Notes: generated by a model from the letters alone, not told the origin. A DNA stretch of 64,000 nucleotides from Ypsolopha sequella (GCA_934047225.1 OW203989.1:16715977-16779976), one strand, 5' to 3'. Shown: positions 16,291 through 28,855, numbered from the stretch's first letter. Numbers and translations: made by a program.

Positions 16291-19200
16291 CTGTAAAGGG
16301 AAAAATATTTTATCTAAATGTCATGTTAGGGTGGTTTGCTATATACCAGTAATGAGTAATCATTTATTTACCATAATCATAATAGAAATTGTTACATGGC
16401 AGCTTCGACCAAAATAAAATGAATGGACGGGCCTTGTCTTTACAATTTGCTCACTAATAACGAGTCTAAGCAATTGGATATATACTATACTTCAATACCT
16501 AATTGTTAGTCTTTATTTTGCTTTGTGCACTTTGGAAATGCACAAGAAGGCATTTTTTCGTCAGTTATTTGGATGACATTTAATAATAAGCGTACTTGTC
16601 ACTCTTCTAACAGAGACCGACTGAGATGAAGTGAGAGCCGGCGCTCACTTTACAAACTTTAAAAATCTGTACGCTGTGGCCCGTCCATTTATTTTATTTT
16701 GGTCGAAGCATGGCAGGTCAAATTATGTTATAATAATGTTCTAAAAATACAATTTTTAAAAACAATAATTTCACATTGATATTAATATTGCAATAAAATA
16801 TATAATTCTTAATGATTATTGCAAAACGGCTCACCTCAATAATATCGCTATCCGGACCAAAAATAGTTATCGAGGTGAGCAGTTTTGCATTTAATCATGT
16901 TTTATCGTCAAGTTTCATTCTTAATCTAAATTAAAATTAAATACAATAAAATCTAATTTCTTATAATGTCAAATTAAGGTATGAGCATAAATAGTATAAT
17001 AGTATTTTTTGTATTCTGTACTTTACATAAATATAATTAAATTAAACAGTTTTAAACGCTATATTTCGACCCCTCAGTGGGGTCGTCATCAGACGAATAG
17101 AAAAATATTATATGACATATAGGTATTTGAAGTTGGTTAGAAAACATCTATTGATATAAAAAGTTAAATTTATATTATAAAAAGTACATTTACATATATT
17201 AATTTAATTAATATATTTAAATATACTTTTTATATCAATAGATGTCAGCGGTTTTAAAAGTTTTATTATTCGTTCTCATTTCATACAAATTTACCCAGAG
17301 TCGTCTGGCAACTCTACCAAAATTAGGGGCTTCCGAGCTAATTTAAATTCTTTTTGACTGGGAAATGCAAGAGGCCTTGCAAAGCTAATGTCGCCGAACG
17401 TCCAGTTTGTTGTAGCACCGCGTCGCCATTGAGCCCGTGAGTAGCGTACCTCGGAGCGGCGACAGCGACTCCTTCCTCCTGAGCACACCCGTGTCGAGCT
17501 CGAGCAGCCCCGCGTGCGGCACCCGGACGAGCACCAGCACGGCATGCGCCAGCCCCCGCTTCGTCATCGCCAGCTGGAGGCCGGCTGCTGGCGCGCATGC
17601 TAGCACCGACCAGCCCGTGCTAGCTGACACGTCGTACACGAGGATAGCGCCTCGCGACGCGTCGGATATGTAGCTGGGGATTGTAGTAAATAGATAGACA
17701 GGTGATCAAGATCGTATAAGTGCCATGCTACAGAATAAATGTCGAATGGGCGGAGTTAGACATAATATTTATTTATTTAACGTTTTTATGTATTTTATTG
17801 CATTACATTTGTTTTTTGCAAGTACATTATTTTATTAATTTAAGTAAGATAAACTAAGGTTTTAACTGTTTTTTCCGTAGGTTTTTCTTAGGTAGTGTTC
17901 CTAAACGCCTAGGTAAATGTAAAATTTAAACTATCAAAGTGAATTTTACATTTCTGACAAGTTTATGAACTGTACGTTTTCACTCGGGTGGTTGTGGAAC
18001 GGTTGACAGTTAAATTCTACATTTATCTGGACGTTTAGGGACGCAACCTTACTGTGATTATGTTATATAGTCGCCGCACGTCAATATCCTACCCATCGGT
18101 TGTTGTTATTACGCTAAATAAGTAGGTAACTTAAACCGCAGACGATAATACACGTCAGTTATAAACTTGAGAATCTGAAACAGTTCAGTAGTCATTGTAT
18201 TAACACTGCCGTCGGCCAATACCAATAAGGGCGTAAATAAACGCTAACCGATTTCCATTTTTAGCCCTATGAAGTCTCATTCAGTACCTTGGCAATAAAA
18301 ACAAGAATTTAAACGACCCTGCCCTAATTTTTAATGACAAGTGACAGTCGATTTTGATAAAGTTCATGCGATCGGTACCTACACAAAGTATCTTTTATAT
18401 GGACTGGTAAGCGCATGGCTCCCAACTCAAGAAAGTGGCAATTTGTTTGATAAATAATAAATGAGTTAACAGTTCGTTAAATGCTTACATACATTTAAGA
18501 ATGCATTTGACGCATTTGTGCATTTTGGTTCACGATTTAATATAATGAAAACTCGCCTGAGCTGACATACGTACTAAATTGTTATTACATGTGGCTTTAA
18601 CACTCATGTCTTATCGTTGTTGACTATATGCCAACCGTTTCACCGATACAATTTCGGCATTATCAAGGCGAGTGGCGTTCACCGTAGTTGTCAAACAGGC
18701 ACTGGTACATTATACTTATCTATGCTGGCAACCGCCGATCGGCAAGCTGCGCGCGCGCGGCTCGTGCGTTGAGCGTGGGCTGCGTTGTCGATGGAGGTGG
18801 GATGGTGGATGCACTTGAGTCTTTGCGGTTATTAAACAGACCGAGCTCACAACGTCGTCACTGTCATGCACAGCTCGTCGATCAGCGCGTTGCCAGTGCC
18901 CGTTTGACAACGACGGTGCACGCCACGTCGTCATCCTAAGAACGACACTCGCCTTGATAATGCCGAAATTGTATCGGTGAAGCGGTTGGCACATAGTCAA
19001 CAACAATCACACATGAGTGTTAAAGCCGGATAATTCATTGAGATAAAGTTGAAATTTGATACAAAAATAATCACCGGACCCTGATAGCTGGCAAACATGA
19101 CACAAGATTTTTTTTAAAACTGTATGAAGTGCGTCTTCTATGCTTATTATGTATATCGGTGGACCACTTACACAAAGATCTTGCCATCGATGGTGTGCTC

Positions 19201-22200
19201 GACAGCGATGGCCTGCAGCAGCGAGGTCGGCTCGGCCACCGACACGAGGTCCAATCGGCGCGTCACCTTGCCCAGGATCAGACTGATCTCCACTACTTTG
19301 GGGGGGCAGGTGCAGCGCGGGTACTGCTGCGAGTCTACGATGCCACTGTCCAGGATCCAGAGGTTGCCCTGGTTACAACGTTTTTACAGTTGAGAAAGTA
19401 TTAAGGAGCTCGATTCCTCCTAAGGTCTTTGATAAATTCGACAGTTATTCTTAGATTGAAATGAAATTCCAAGCACATTATTTCATTATAATATTTAATC
19501 GGGTCTATCGCTATCCAAATTATGCCGATTTCACGATAAAAAAAAATCTTTTCCTGGAAGGGAATAAATCGCTATCTGTTTGATATAGAAAAGTGCAATA
19601 CCTACCTAATCAGCCGAATGTATAAATTATTTGGCTAAGTGCGAGTCGGACTCGCGCACAAAAGGTTTGCTACCAACACACAATTATGGGTACCTACGTA
19701 CGGAACCCTAAAAACATTGTAAATTTTAACATAGATGTCATATCAACACTAACACTATGGGGACACAAAGAAGCATTCGCGGCTCCCGATGAGTACGCAA
19801 ACCTAATATCTGCCGTTATATTTTTCTTGTAATCTTTACGTAATTTATCACCTTTACTGTGACAGACGACGGACAGACAGACAGACAGCGGCACCCTTTG
19901 GGTACGGAACCTTGAAAATGGCCAATTTCTTTATCGCCATTTCAGATTTTTCTATAGTATAGCATGAATGAGCTCTTCAAAGTATTGTATAGATAGTTTA
20001 TACAGTGCTACAAGGATCTATTGGCGTGTGGATGACAGCCGGGGGGTGCAGCTGTGAAACAAGGGATAGGGTAGTAGCGCAGCGTAAGTTCCGATTTTGA
20101 CCACGACCAATCCACGCACCAAAAGCGCTACTGTGCCAAAACGGCGAGTCCATTAATTACGTGAGGCGATTTTAGCGATTTTTTTCGACCCCTTCCCCCC
20201 TAGCTGCGAAACCACTCTTAAATTAATTAAAAAATAGTAAATAAACAAAATACTGCGGTCCATCGTATTTAACGTCAGTTTTTTTAATGTATTTTTATTT
20301 ATAAAGGCTGAATTGTAAGATTATCTGCTGTATGTTTCTACATTTTCTCGTAACTACACACTCACACATACACAATGACTTTTTACAAGAACTTATTATT
20401 AATTTTACAATTTGATTCAAGAAATGATTGCTCTAATTATACCTGTTTAATCTTATTCAATTTGAACATGAATCGATCCCCCACGCGATGCATGAGATTT
20501 TTTGGTTTTGGTACAATTTAAATATTTTGTTTTAAATGTTTTGTTAGGGTTTTGTCAAAATAGATTTTATAAAATTAAATTTATAAAAAAATATTGATGA
20601 CGTGATGCTCTGAAAAATAATGTGGGGTGTACTTACATATTTTCAAGCAAATTACTTTTAGATTGGCGGACCCCGCAAATAGAGGGTTAAAATTAATAAA
20701 CTTTTTTAAATTTTCTATATTCATTACATTCATAAATAACAAACGAATTATTTTACGCACGTCATTTACTTATTTAAAAAAAAACATAGCTGTTGATGTT
20801 GATACATGCAATGATATAAGCATAACAAGAGTATAATCACAAAAAAGCTCTACGATGCTTACGAACTAATATACTGCAAATGTTTTCAAATATCTTGCGC
20901 CATCTATTAGAACTCTCTGTAAAATCTCTGTACCTTTTGAAGCTTTTTTTTTAATTTATTTATTTATACGAGTAACTATAAAATATATCAAGATAACGTT
21001 TATATTTTTTACAGACCACTAAAAATCTTAAGAATTGTTATCCAATAATCGCCTTTATTGAGAGGAAATAGAGTTTTCCCTATTCGTCTAATTGGCTTGG
21101 TCAAAATGAAGCGTATGTTTAGACAGAGATGCACGAAGTGACAACAGCTGATCGTATAAAACCGCTATGCCGCATCCACAGCTACACACGTAAAATTATG
21201 GAAATTTGACTGAACTTTTTAAAGCTAAAATAACCCAATTATTGTTGTAAAATATAATTTTTATTTCAATTAACAACATTATTTTACTAAAATGTAATAA
21301 AATACAGTGATAAATACAGGCTAAAATATGTACTTCAACTGATCTTCATTAATTTTGTATGGAACTTATCGTTTAAACCTTAATACTTTAATCGTTGTTA
21401 ATGCGTTGCTAATCGTTGCTAATCGTTGTTGATGCGTTGGATTTATAAAAAAAAAATAGGGCCAAGTGCGAGTCAGACTCGCGTACCCAGGGTTCCGTAT
21501 TGTGGATGATAAATTGAATCTTGTCATTCTGTTTTCATGAATTTCTCAACCGCTTTATTTTTCCTGTAACCTTTACGTAAACACATATTACCATGATTTT
21601 TTTCATATTTTTCAGTCCACCAGTTTTGGAGATAGGGGGGGGGCATACATTTTTGTATGGTTTTTCAAGGATTTCTCGAAATAGACGCAATTAGATAGAT
21701 AAAAACTTTATTCAAGCCTCTTACAAAAAAACACAAAAAGTACACTTTTAGAGCTTAACAAATAACAAATCTGTATATATAAAATTCAAAGTCCTCACTG
21801 ACTGACTGACTGACTGATATATCAATGCACAGCCTAAACCGCTGGTTCTATAGACTTGAAATTTTGCATATAGATACCTTATATAGTGTAGGCATCCACT
21901 AAGAAAGGATTTTTCAAAACACACCCCCTAAGGGGGTGAAACGGGTGTCCAAAGTTTGTATGGGGAAACAAGATTAGTTAGACTATTTAATTCGAGACTT
22001 CACAGGAGTACTCCTATCCATAAATGAGTAAACATGTGTTTCAGGTTTTTTCAGAATTCAACTCCTAAAAGGGGGAAATGGGGTGAAAAATTCTAAAAAC
22101 CAACATGGGTATCGTTTGTATGGTTTAATGGGTCGCTGATTACGAAAACAACAAATATTTCTGAATCCAATGTAGTGGACGTGAAATACCATAATCCGCT

Positions 22201-25200
22201 GTTGGGGTGCGATGGGGTTGAAATGTGTGTAAATATCAAAATGGTGTCGTTTTTATGGTTTTTTGGGACTTTAATTAAGAAAATGGCATCGATTATGAAA
22301 TTTAATATAGTGGACATGAAAATTCTTGAAAGTATGTGTGCCGGTGCAAATCGGCTGTAACAGACGGACAGACAGGCAGCCACACAAGTGATCCTTTTAG
22401 GGTTCCATTTTTTCCTTTTGAGGTATATATCTATCTATATATCCACAATCTGTCTATCTATCTATCTGTCTATCTATCTATCTATCTATCTATCTATATC
22501 CCAGCGAAATATCTTTGGAACGGAAGGTGGTACATCCCTAAGGGTTGGACCTTGGGGAGCCAAAAAAAGTTTCTTTTTTTAATGTCGAAACTTTGACAGC
22601 CTGTAGCTCCCAAATGGCTGGAGTTAGACCCATGTTGATGGGTGTCTAGGAAAAGGTCTCGACAAGATCTACCTACCGAAAGTGTCAAAACTTTACAGGC
22701 CCGTATCTCCCAAATGGCTGATGTTAGACCCATGTTCATGATACACTAAGAAAAGGGCTCGACGACGTTATAAAAAAAAGTCGAAAAAAAAAATTGCTAA
22801 AATTTTGATCGACCATATCTCTCGAACGGCTAATTGTAAGGAGTTCGGGTTTCAACTATAGTGATCGGTCAAGCTGGGGCTACAGGACCAAAAAAAAAAA
22901 TTGAATTTGACAGGTTTTGACAGTTTTTTGACAGGTCCAAAAAAGTATTCCGATTTGCATGAAACTCGGTATCAAGGGGCATTCGGGGTCGCCGATTACG
23001 CTGCCGTATTCAAATTTTATATTTTTTGACAACTGATAGGGATTTTGACACTTTTTCGGAAAAAAACGGAGTCCCCGTGTTTGGTATTCGATTTGGTTCC
23101 ACGAGGCCGAATAGCGAACATGTGAGGACGGAGAACGCGCCCGCGAGGCCGAAGGCCGAGCAGGCTGCGTTACTAGTCCGAGCATGCGAGTTTTTCGGCC
23201 GAGCACTACACCTTGACTCCCAGAGGGAGTGAAAGCACTTATAATGTTTGTTTCTGAAAAAAATGTAATTTGTTTCCTGTAGGCCACGCGGGCGAAGCCG
23301 CGGGCAGAAGATAGTTTCCTATATATATGTTATATTCCACATAAATACAAACACTTAAATGGTTTTAGTCGCTATAATATTTCGACCCCTCAGTGGGGTC
23401 GTCATCAGGCGAATAGGAAAAAATATTAGATGAAATATATGTATAGGTATTTGAAGTAAGAAAACCTCTGACATCTATTGATATAAAAATATAAAAAAGT
23501 ATATTTTAAATCATGAACCAGACTTTTTAAGGGAGAATTTAGTCAGCCGGCGCTAGGTGGCATTATCATACAGAGTGCTCTGATTCTGAATATTTTGTTA
23601 CTTTAATATTTTTTTATCTTCAGTATAGATAAAAATTATACAACTTTGCGTATAAACGAGGCCATATCACGATATCCTGACAGCTATTATAATGGTGTTT
23701 CATAACATTTTGCTTTTTGAGCTGTATAGAGACGTAGTTAGATGTCGTTAGATAATACTTATGAAAAAAATATTAATAAAATAAGCTGTTGACTTCACAA
23801 TCAGTTTTACCCTTTTGTATGAATCTCAAGAAAAATCCAGGCGTAAAGGGGCTTCTTAAGGCAGCTTATTCCAGTGTCCCAGAAAAAAAATATTGTTGAG
23901 TAAACTATAAAGAACGGAAATTATTCTCGCTTTTAAGAAACAGCATGAAAATATTGCTCAAAGTCAAGTTGTTTTAGACTAAAATTAAGTAATTCTATTC
24001 ATCGCATGTGCACTTGTTAATAAGCCTATTAGAATTACCTAAAACCAATTTTCGTAACTTACACGCTTGCATTTAATAACACATTATCATTAACTTAATA
24101 CATCGGTATACATGGGCCTTCATCCGTGAAGATCTCGAGTGGCGGTATTTGTTTGCAATTTCCTTCCTAATCGACCATGTATTGTTTCACAGATAGTCAT
24201 TCTTGCTTAACGACACTATCTGTTGCATACGTATGCGATATTGTTATACGACTTACCTATATAGGCAACATAAGATAATTAATCAGTTCGACATGAAGCA
24301 AGAGAGAAGAAAAAGTTTGCGCACATGAGGTCGGCCTCACGCCCCTATTGCCATTGTCTTTATTGTACATTGCATAACCGTTCCAATTAGTTCCTATGGT
24401 ATTCCCTTAAGAGTTCATTTGTAGGTGCTAAGGTAAAGAGCTAAAGAGAGGTATACATTTGTGAAAGTTGTGTGGTTAGTTAGTCTGTTGTACATTGACA
24501 TTCAAAGTCAATTCAAATAGTTTATTTTGCAAAGTAGGTATATACAAAGTGTAACAGAAAGGTGTAACCATATTTGAAGAGCTTATTCAGTCAATGGTAT
24601 TTCGAAAAAAAAAATACCTGTTTCATAGAAAAATGCAATGTCGCCCGGCCGAAATGTATGCAAAGGCAGTTTTTTTTTGAGATTTCAGGGTTGGCTCCAT
24701 AGTAAAAGTTGTTCTATACCATTGATTGAATTAGCTCGTCAAATATGGTTACACCTTTCTGTTACACACTTTTTACAAGTCAAATTTAATGTTATAAAAA
24801 TATACGTAATAAAATAACAAATATACATGAACTAAATTAAAGGTTTATTTAATTTATGTAGCAATATATAAATACCATTTGTGCTTTCAAAGAAAAAACT
24901 TGAATTAATGAATTGAATAATTTTACTTAATTTTATTCTAAATTCGGGCGGTTGATTGGATTTCACCTTGTATAATATATATTTTACCTATCATTTTAAT
25001 TGTACCTATATATTATATATATTTCTATAGTATAGGTATTTGTATAGTTCTTGCTCTAAAATACAAGGAAAATATTGCGGAGAAAAATTGTTTATGGATT
25101 TTTTTTCCGTCCGTCGTTCACGTCCATGTGAAAAGTATTATTTTTCTCCTATTTTGCGCGCTATCCGGAGACCAAGCGACGACGTCGTAATGCAGTACGC

Positions 25201-28200
25201 GCTGATATGAACGTTATTTCAATATAGTTTTTTTTCGATATTTGTACCGACACAGGTCAACTCAAGGTCGTTGGCGATTACCTGCCCCTTAAAAAATAAA
25301 ATCTTACAAAATGATCGAGGTAGAAGTCGACGGCATTCTGCACAGCCTGGCAGTCAGACATGGAGTGAGTGCTCAGGTCTGGGTACGGCATCAGCTCAAC
25401 TCCTCTCTGTGTCTTCACAATTAGGGACACTGTCGCCACCACTCCATGCTTTAGTCTGGAACAAGTGAACTGATTTTAGAATTCCGTCACAAAACAAAAA
25501 CCCTTAACGGGACACCTGACGCTAGAACATCAACACCACCAGGTTTTTAAGGGTTCATTGGAAGACACTATGTCTCTCCTCATATTGAAGAAAATATATT
25601 TGATTTACCGAATAGGGATTCCACCTATAAACAATGTTTTAAGATTTATACTTTTGTCAAAAAAAAAAAAGATTTTTTCCTCTCTTTTCCACCCTCTTTT
25701 TTTTTGGTTTTTAAACGTTCGTTTCAAAGACGCGGTTAAGAGATCAACTTGATTTTTTTTATAAAATAGGCAATAGAAATATGAAGGGGTGTTACCTAAA
25801 TCCAATATTTTTTTCCCTACAAAATATTAGCTAAAAACACACCAATTTGTTGTTTCGCTGCGTGATCACTATTATTACGCGTCCAAGAACCAACTATAAT
25901 CGCCTCTATGAAAAGCAAATAAGGTCTTTGCCATTAGACTTATTGTGCTGGACGGGTAATAAAAAAAGTTGCTAGGTATGCCATCCTCTTAAGGCTCAGT
26001 ATCAAGCTAAAATTCCGTCCTGCACCAACACTTTTGTTTTTGATTTGTCTTTCTTGCTCTAATAAACTGCTGCGCACGTAAAACTACAGTTATTTTGAAT
26101 TTGCCTCTACATTAGGACTTATAATTAAAATATTTCCTGTCACAACATTAAAGGTACAACAAATATTTATGAAAAAATTCGTGACGCTATCCTCAAACAA
26201 ACAGACCGAAAAGCTGTCTTTCTATAGCTTCGAGATCAATTTTTGTGATTTTTTTCTATCGAGGAAAGTTATCATAATTGCGTTTTTGACCTGTCAGAAC
26301 ACTAAAACATATCCTTGAAAATTACATCTAATTTATTTTTTAATTTTTAGGTACCAAATTAATACCTATAAAGTTGTCTGCGAAAACTGCATTTTATTTT
26401 ATACTGCACCTTAACCCAAGCGCAGCACCCAAGAATGTAGAGTGGAAAAACTGAAGAGAAGGAAATATTGACTACTAGCTTTTGCCCTTGACTTCGGCAG
26501 CGCTGATTTCGTTTGCATTTTCCTGGGATAAAAAGTAGCCAATGTCACTCTCCGGCCCATAAACTATATCTTGCTGCGTGAAAGAAGGACAAACCAACAA
26601 ACATACTTTCGCATTTATAAAACTTTATATAGTACGGATGGAGGAAGTTCAGCTGATCCATTTTTCATTCCAATTGCAAATAGTTATAATGAGGACGTAG
26701 ATGGCAATAGTGAGGCTGCGCAATTTACCCTGAGAGTACGATATTAACCGGGCACAGACTGTGCTCCCAAAGTAGTCTGCTCATTTCAAAAGCAAAGCTG
26801 CCACCCAACATCCGACTTGCGAAATCTAAAGTTATATTTTATCACAGTTGCGACACTGATTACGTCGTTGATAGAAACAGTCGATAATTTTTTAAAAGAG
26901 AAAGTTGTGGTCCTTGCTTGTCAAACCCAAATTTTAGCAGCTAGATACAAGAAGCTATAATTAGAACCATACTGAGCACTATAAACAAGGCCAAGCAGCG
27001 CCAAAAACAATTAAAAAACTGTATCGAAATATTAGAGCTTTAGGGTTCAGTAGATGTTTTGTTGTCTGTCACGATAATTTGATCTCAGAAACTATTTTAT
27101 CTACTCCCATACTGCAATAAGGTAATTACAACATCAAAAGCGGTTTCATAAGTACTTAAATTATTTGACGGATGTTAATATTATAAGATGATTGGCCAAA
27201 TTTATTATAACACCGCCAGAGAACCAATCACAAGCGCCAAGCGGTAACGGTTTATTCTCTTTACTTTCTCGCATCTGATTAGTCTAGGCATCTATATAAT
27301 TCCATAGGCTCAGGTATCATGACATAATAAAGCCGATTCTGAAGGCTTTAATTTTAGTTTTATTGCTGTCATAACTAAATTTTGTTTATTGCAAAATAGT
27401 CTTAAATGCTTAGGAACATAAGCTAAATTACTTATAAAATTTCTAGTTTTGACAGCACTAAAACTAAAATTAAAGCCTTCAGAATCGCCTACAATATCAT
27501 GATGAGTGTTCCTTTTCTAATTTTTAGTGTTTTTTTTATGGTTGTAGACAAAGTATATTATGCAACTGAAATAATTAGACATTGGGACACTCATGCAAAA
27601 CTATTACGAAACTCACTTCGTTCGTTTCTTGAACAAACACTCGTGTCTCAATGTCTCACATTATGTTACAGTTACAAAATGCTATTAGAAAGCTAAAAAC
27701 TAAAAATATAGAATATGAAGTTTAAAAAACAGTGCAACTTCTAGTAAAATTGTATAAAAATAGGTGTAAAATTACCAAACCTTTTTTGTAGCAAGTGTAG
27801 GTGAAATAATTATTCGCACAGCCCATTGAGTGGCCAGTTAGCCACAAGCTGTTCATAAAAACGCTAATTATATTCTACTGAAAACTCTGTGGCCAATATT
27901 TTTTCCCGAATTAAAGCGACCCATCATCCATCAAGTTTGGGACGTGACAATCGTCGCTAAAATTCGGATGCACTAGTGTGGACTGTGACTTGCATTTCAC
28001 AGTTCACACTTGGGAACACCTCTGACAGCCCCTTGGGGATTCATGTCACGACACATAATGTAAAAGCAAAAAATTGCAAATCTTCTTCTCTGTACGTATA
28101 AAAGCAACGTTTGCCTGTCTGTATAAGGCTGATAACTTCAAAACTCTTGAACGGATTTGGATGTGGTTTTAATTTTTAGGTAAGAGGTTCTTTGAGAAAA

Positions 28201-28855
28201 AAATTAGGGTATGTATCATTGCGCTCTAAGGAAAGGGATCTGAGCAGTGATAGTTTTAGTTACTATGACTTTTCGCTTATAACTTGAGAGCCACTAAACG
28301 GATTCGGATGCAATTTTCACTGTTAACTAAAGAGATTCTTGAGGAAGCTTTAAAATTATGTATTATTGAGCAATGACTAAAGGGAGCTGAGTAGTGACTA
28401 TTTTAATAAAAACAAAATGGAGACAAAGGGGTCGAGTGCAGTTTCTGTTTGAGCGTGGCATAGCCGCAGACAGAAGACTAGTACAATATCAGTATATTAA
28501 AGTACCTTATGATGATGATGATGATCATGATGAAGATTTAAATATGTGGTAATTTTTGCGGACCAAACGGATAAAAATAAAAGAGATTAATTAACTAGAT
28601 ATTACTAAGAAAGTTTGAATCATTTACGGTAAAAAATAAAATGACTGACCTGGGTGTAAGGACGTAAATGTCATCTTTAAACACAACTGCTTTGATAGCG
28701 ATTACGTTATCTTTCACATATTGTCCACTAATTCGAAGGAGCTCTGTTTTGTGTTCACAATCTAGATGCAAGGGGCCGCCACTCCAGGCGATATCGTTCG
28801 AATGACCAGGGATAACAGGCTGGATATACACCAAGAATAAAATTAGTAAAAACAT
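16004..28855 (-). CDS. Yellow / major royal jelly family protein, complete (5 exons, 353 aa)
   Basis: Yellow proteins are secreted insect proteins with a six-bladed beta-propeller fold, linked to cuticle and eggshell pigmentation and hardening; individual members differ. Exons on the minus strand: 28855-28650, 25455-25308, 19368-19172, 17673-17450 and 16290-16004, all with GT/AG borders and consistent phases. In order I see a hydrophobic signal peptide (MFLLILFLVYIQPVIPG), GGPLHLDCEHKTELLRISGQ, VFKDDIYVLTPRLKHGVVAT, YPDLSTHSMSDCQAVQNAVD, then the family signature GNLWILDSGIV, CPPKVVEI, FVYISDASRGAILVYDVSAS, and a C-terminal HHVFLRYTDFGDVMSWDTRD. The WDT end, and the PL.LDC..K start, are closest in memory to the yellow-g/g2 type, but I am not sure. 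At 353 residues it is shorter than the usual 400 or so. The usual PRWR.GVPATL motif is altered to PRLKHGVVATV. The gene diverges from a second yellow gene starting at 57827. Confidence 0.88.
16393..16718. mobile_element. Inverted-repeat element in yellow gene 1 intron 4
   Basis: ACATGGCAGCTTCGACCAAA with ATAAAATGAATGGACGGGCC at the left is mirrored by GGCCCGTCCATTTATTTTAT and TTGGTCGAAGCATGGCAGGT at the right. Arms are about 40 bases. Confidence 0.8.
16818..16890. repeat. Short hairpin repeat
   Basis: TGCAAAACGGCTCACCTC is mirrored by GAGGTGAGCAGTTTTGCA around a 37-base loop. Confidence 0.75.
17050..17250. repeat. Dispersed repeat 'TTTCGACCCCTCAGTGGGGTCGTCATC'
   Basis: TTTCGACCCCTCAGTGGGGT, then CATCTATTGATATAAAAAG. 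A second copy occupies about 23375-23510 with the same order of segments. The unit contains a CCCCTCAGTGGGG hairpin. Confidence 0.7.
17450..17673 (-). CDS. Yellow-family gene 1, exon 4
   Basis: Acceptor ccccag, donor gtacgc. Reads YISDASRGAILVYDVSASTG, then AGLQLAMTKRGLAHAVLVLV, ending RRKESLSPLRG. It carries the conserved (V/A)YISD....I.VYD block. It is strikingly GC-rich compared with exon 5 and the introns. Confidence 0.88.
17885..18050. repeat. Foldback repeat in yellow gene 1 intron 3
   Basis: GTGTTCCTAAACGCCTAGGT with AAATGTAAAATTTAAACT is mirrored by AGTTAAATTCTACATTTATC and TGGACGTTTAGGGACGCA. Confidence 0.65.
18593..19028. mobile_element. Foldback element with GC-rich core
   Basis: Left GGCTTTAACACTCATGT and ACCGATACAATTTCGGCATT, then ATCAAGGCGAGTGGCGTTCA, are mirrored at the right by TGATAATGCCGAAATTGTAT and ACATGAGTGTTAAAGCC. 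Arms extend about 110 bases, through TTGTCAAAC.GGCACTGG. The unpaired core (18707-18890) is GC-rich (for example GCGCGCGCGGCTCGTGCG), unlike the AT-rich surroundings. Confidence 0.8.
19172..19368 (-). CDS. Yellow-family gene 1, exon 3
   Basis: Acceptor ttgtaaccag, donor gtaagt. Reads GNLWILDSGIVDSQQYPRCT, CPPKVVEISLILGKVTRRLD, then AIAVEHTIDGKIF. LW.LD.G and C.PK(V/I) are the most conserved blocks of the family. Confidence 0.92.
19634..19916 (+). repeat. Lepidopteran dispersed repeat, copy 2
   Basis: Head GGCTAAGTGCGAGTCGGACT and tail GACGGACAGACAGACAGAC then GGGTACGGAACCTTGAAAA, in an intron of yellow gene 1, about 270 bases from exon 3. Confidence 0.8.
21463..21690 (+). repeat. Lepidopteran dispersed repeat, truncated copy 3
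   Basis: Head GGGCCAAGTGCGAGTCAGAC and the internal run CACCAGTTTTGGAGATAGG shared with 30982-31793 and 47190-47954. The tail is missing. Confidence 0.75.
21765..23318 (+). mobile_element. Composite repeat block with microsatellite
   Basis: Begins with a GACTGACTGACTGACTGAC run and the CACAGCCTAAACCGCTGG head; ends GGGCGAAGCCGCGGGCAGAA. Both ends are common lepidopteran repeat termini. Inside lie AAGGGGGTGAAACGGGTG, a TATC microsatellite (about 22428-22498), two diverged 80-base tandem units (22588-22670, 22683-22762; shared TCTCCCAAATGGCTG-type core) and a GAGGCCGAAGGCCGAGCAGG stretch. A GACAGACGGACAGAC segment suggests one element inserted in another. No intact ORF. Confidence 0.6.
23375..23510. 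repeat. Dispersed repeat 'TTTCGACCCCTCAGTGGGGTCGTCATC', copy 2
   Basis: Same order of segments as 17050-17250, including CATCTATTGATATAAAA. Confidence 0.7.
24545..24775. mobile_element. MITE-like foldback (AAAGTGTAACAGAAAGGTGTAACC)
   Basis: ACAAAGTGTAACAGAAAGGT and GTAACCATATTTGA are mirrored by TCAAATATGGTTACACCTTT and CTGTTACACACTTTT. TCAATGGTAT/ATACCATTGA continue the pairing inward. Confidence 0.85.
25308..25455 (-). CDS. Yellow-family gene 1, exon 2
   Basis: Acceptor ttgttccag, donor gtaaga. Reads LKHGVVATVSLIVKTQRGVE, then LMPYPDLSTHSMSDC and QAVQNAVDFYLDHF in phase 0. The YPD...H...DC..(L/V)Q..VD spacing is a family hallmark. Confidence 0.88.
26001..26150 (-). mobile_element. Fragment of the TTAAGGGGCT element
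   Basis: AAGCTAAAATTCCGTCCTGC, TCTTGCTCTAATAAACTGCT and TCTACATTAGGACTTATAAT parallel the left part of 51495-51909. Only one end remains. Confidence 0.6.
26475..26640 (-). repeat. Lepidopteran 'CTAGCTTTTGCCC' repeat tail
   Basis: ACTAGCTTTTGCCCTTGACT, TTTCGTTTGCATTTTCCTGG and GACAAACCAACAAACATACT. Relatives lie at 11870-12010 and 53660-53850 (inverted). Confidence 0.6.
27327..27490. mobile_element. 165-bp palindromic MITE, copy 3
   Basis: ATAAAGCCGATTCTGAAGGC at the left and GCCTTCAGAATCGCCTA at the right, with the same interior as 7432-7600. Confidence 0.85.
27905..28055 (+). mobile_element. SINE body fragment
   Basis: CATCAAGTTTGGGACGTGAC through GGACTGTGACTTGCATTTCA to GGGGATTCATGTCACGACA parallels 9795-9945. 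The tRNA-like head is absent. Confidence 0.7.
28090..28490 (+). repeat. Dispersed repeat in yellow gene 1 intron 1
   Basis: CTTGAACGGATTTGGATGTG and a second similar CCACTAAACGGATTCGGATG unit, ending GCAGACAGAAGACTAGTAC. This is an internally duplicated lepidopteran repeat of uncertain class. Confidence 0.45.
28650..28855 (-). CDS. Yellow-family gene 1, exon 1 (signal peptide)
   Basis: Starts ATG at 28855 with a 16-17 residue signal peptide. Runs through SGQYVKDNVIAIKAVVFKDD to VLTP and ends two bases into Arg. Donor gtcagt. The start is supported by the signal peptide and the lack of an open upstream frame. Confidence 0.87.

Noticed and set aside
22880..23287. 135-codon open frame on the minus strand
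   Set aside because: It lies wholly within a composite repeat block and has no recognisable protein content.
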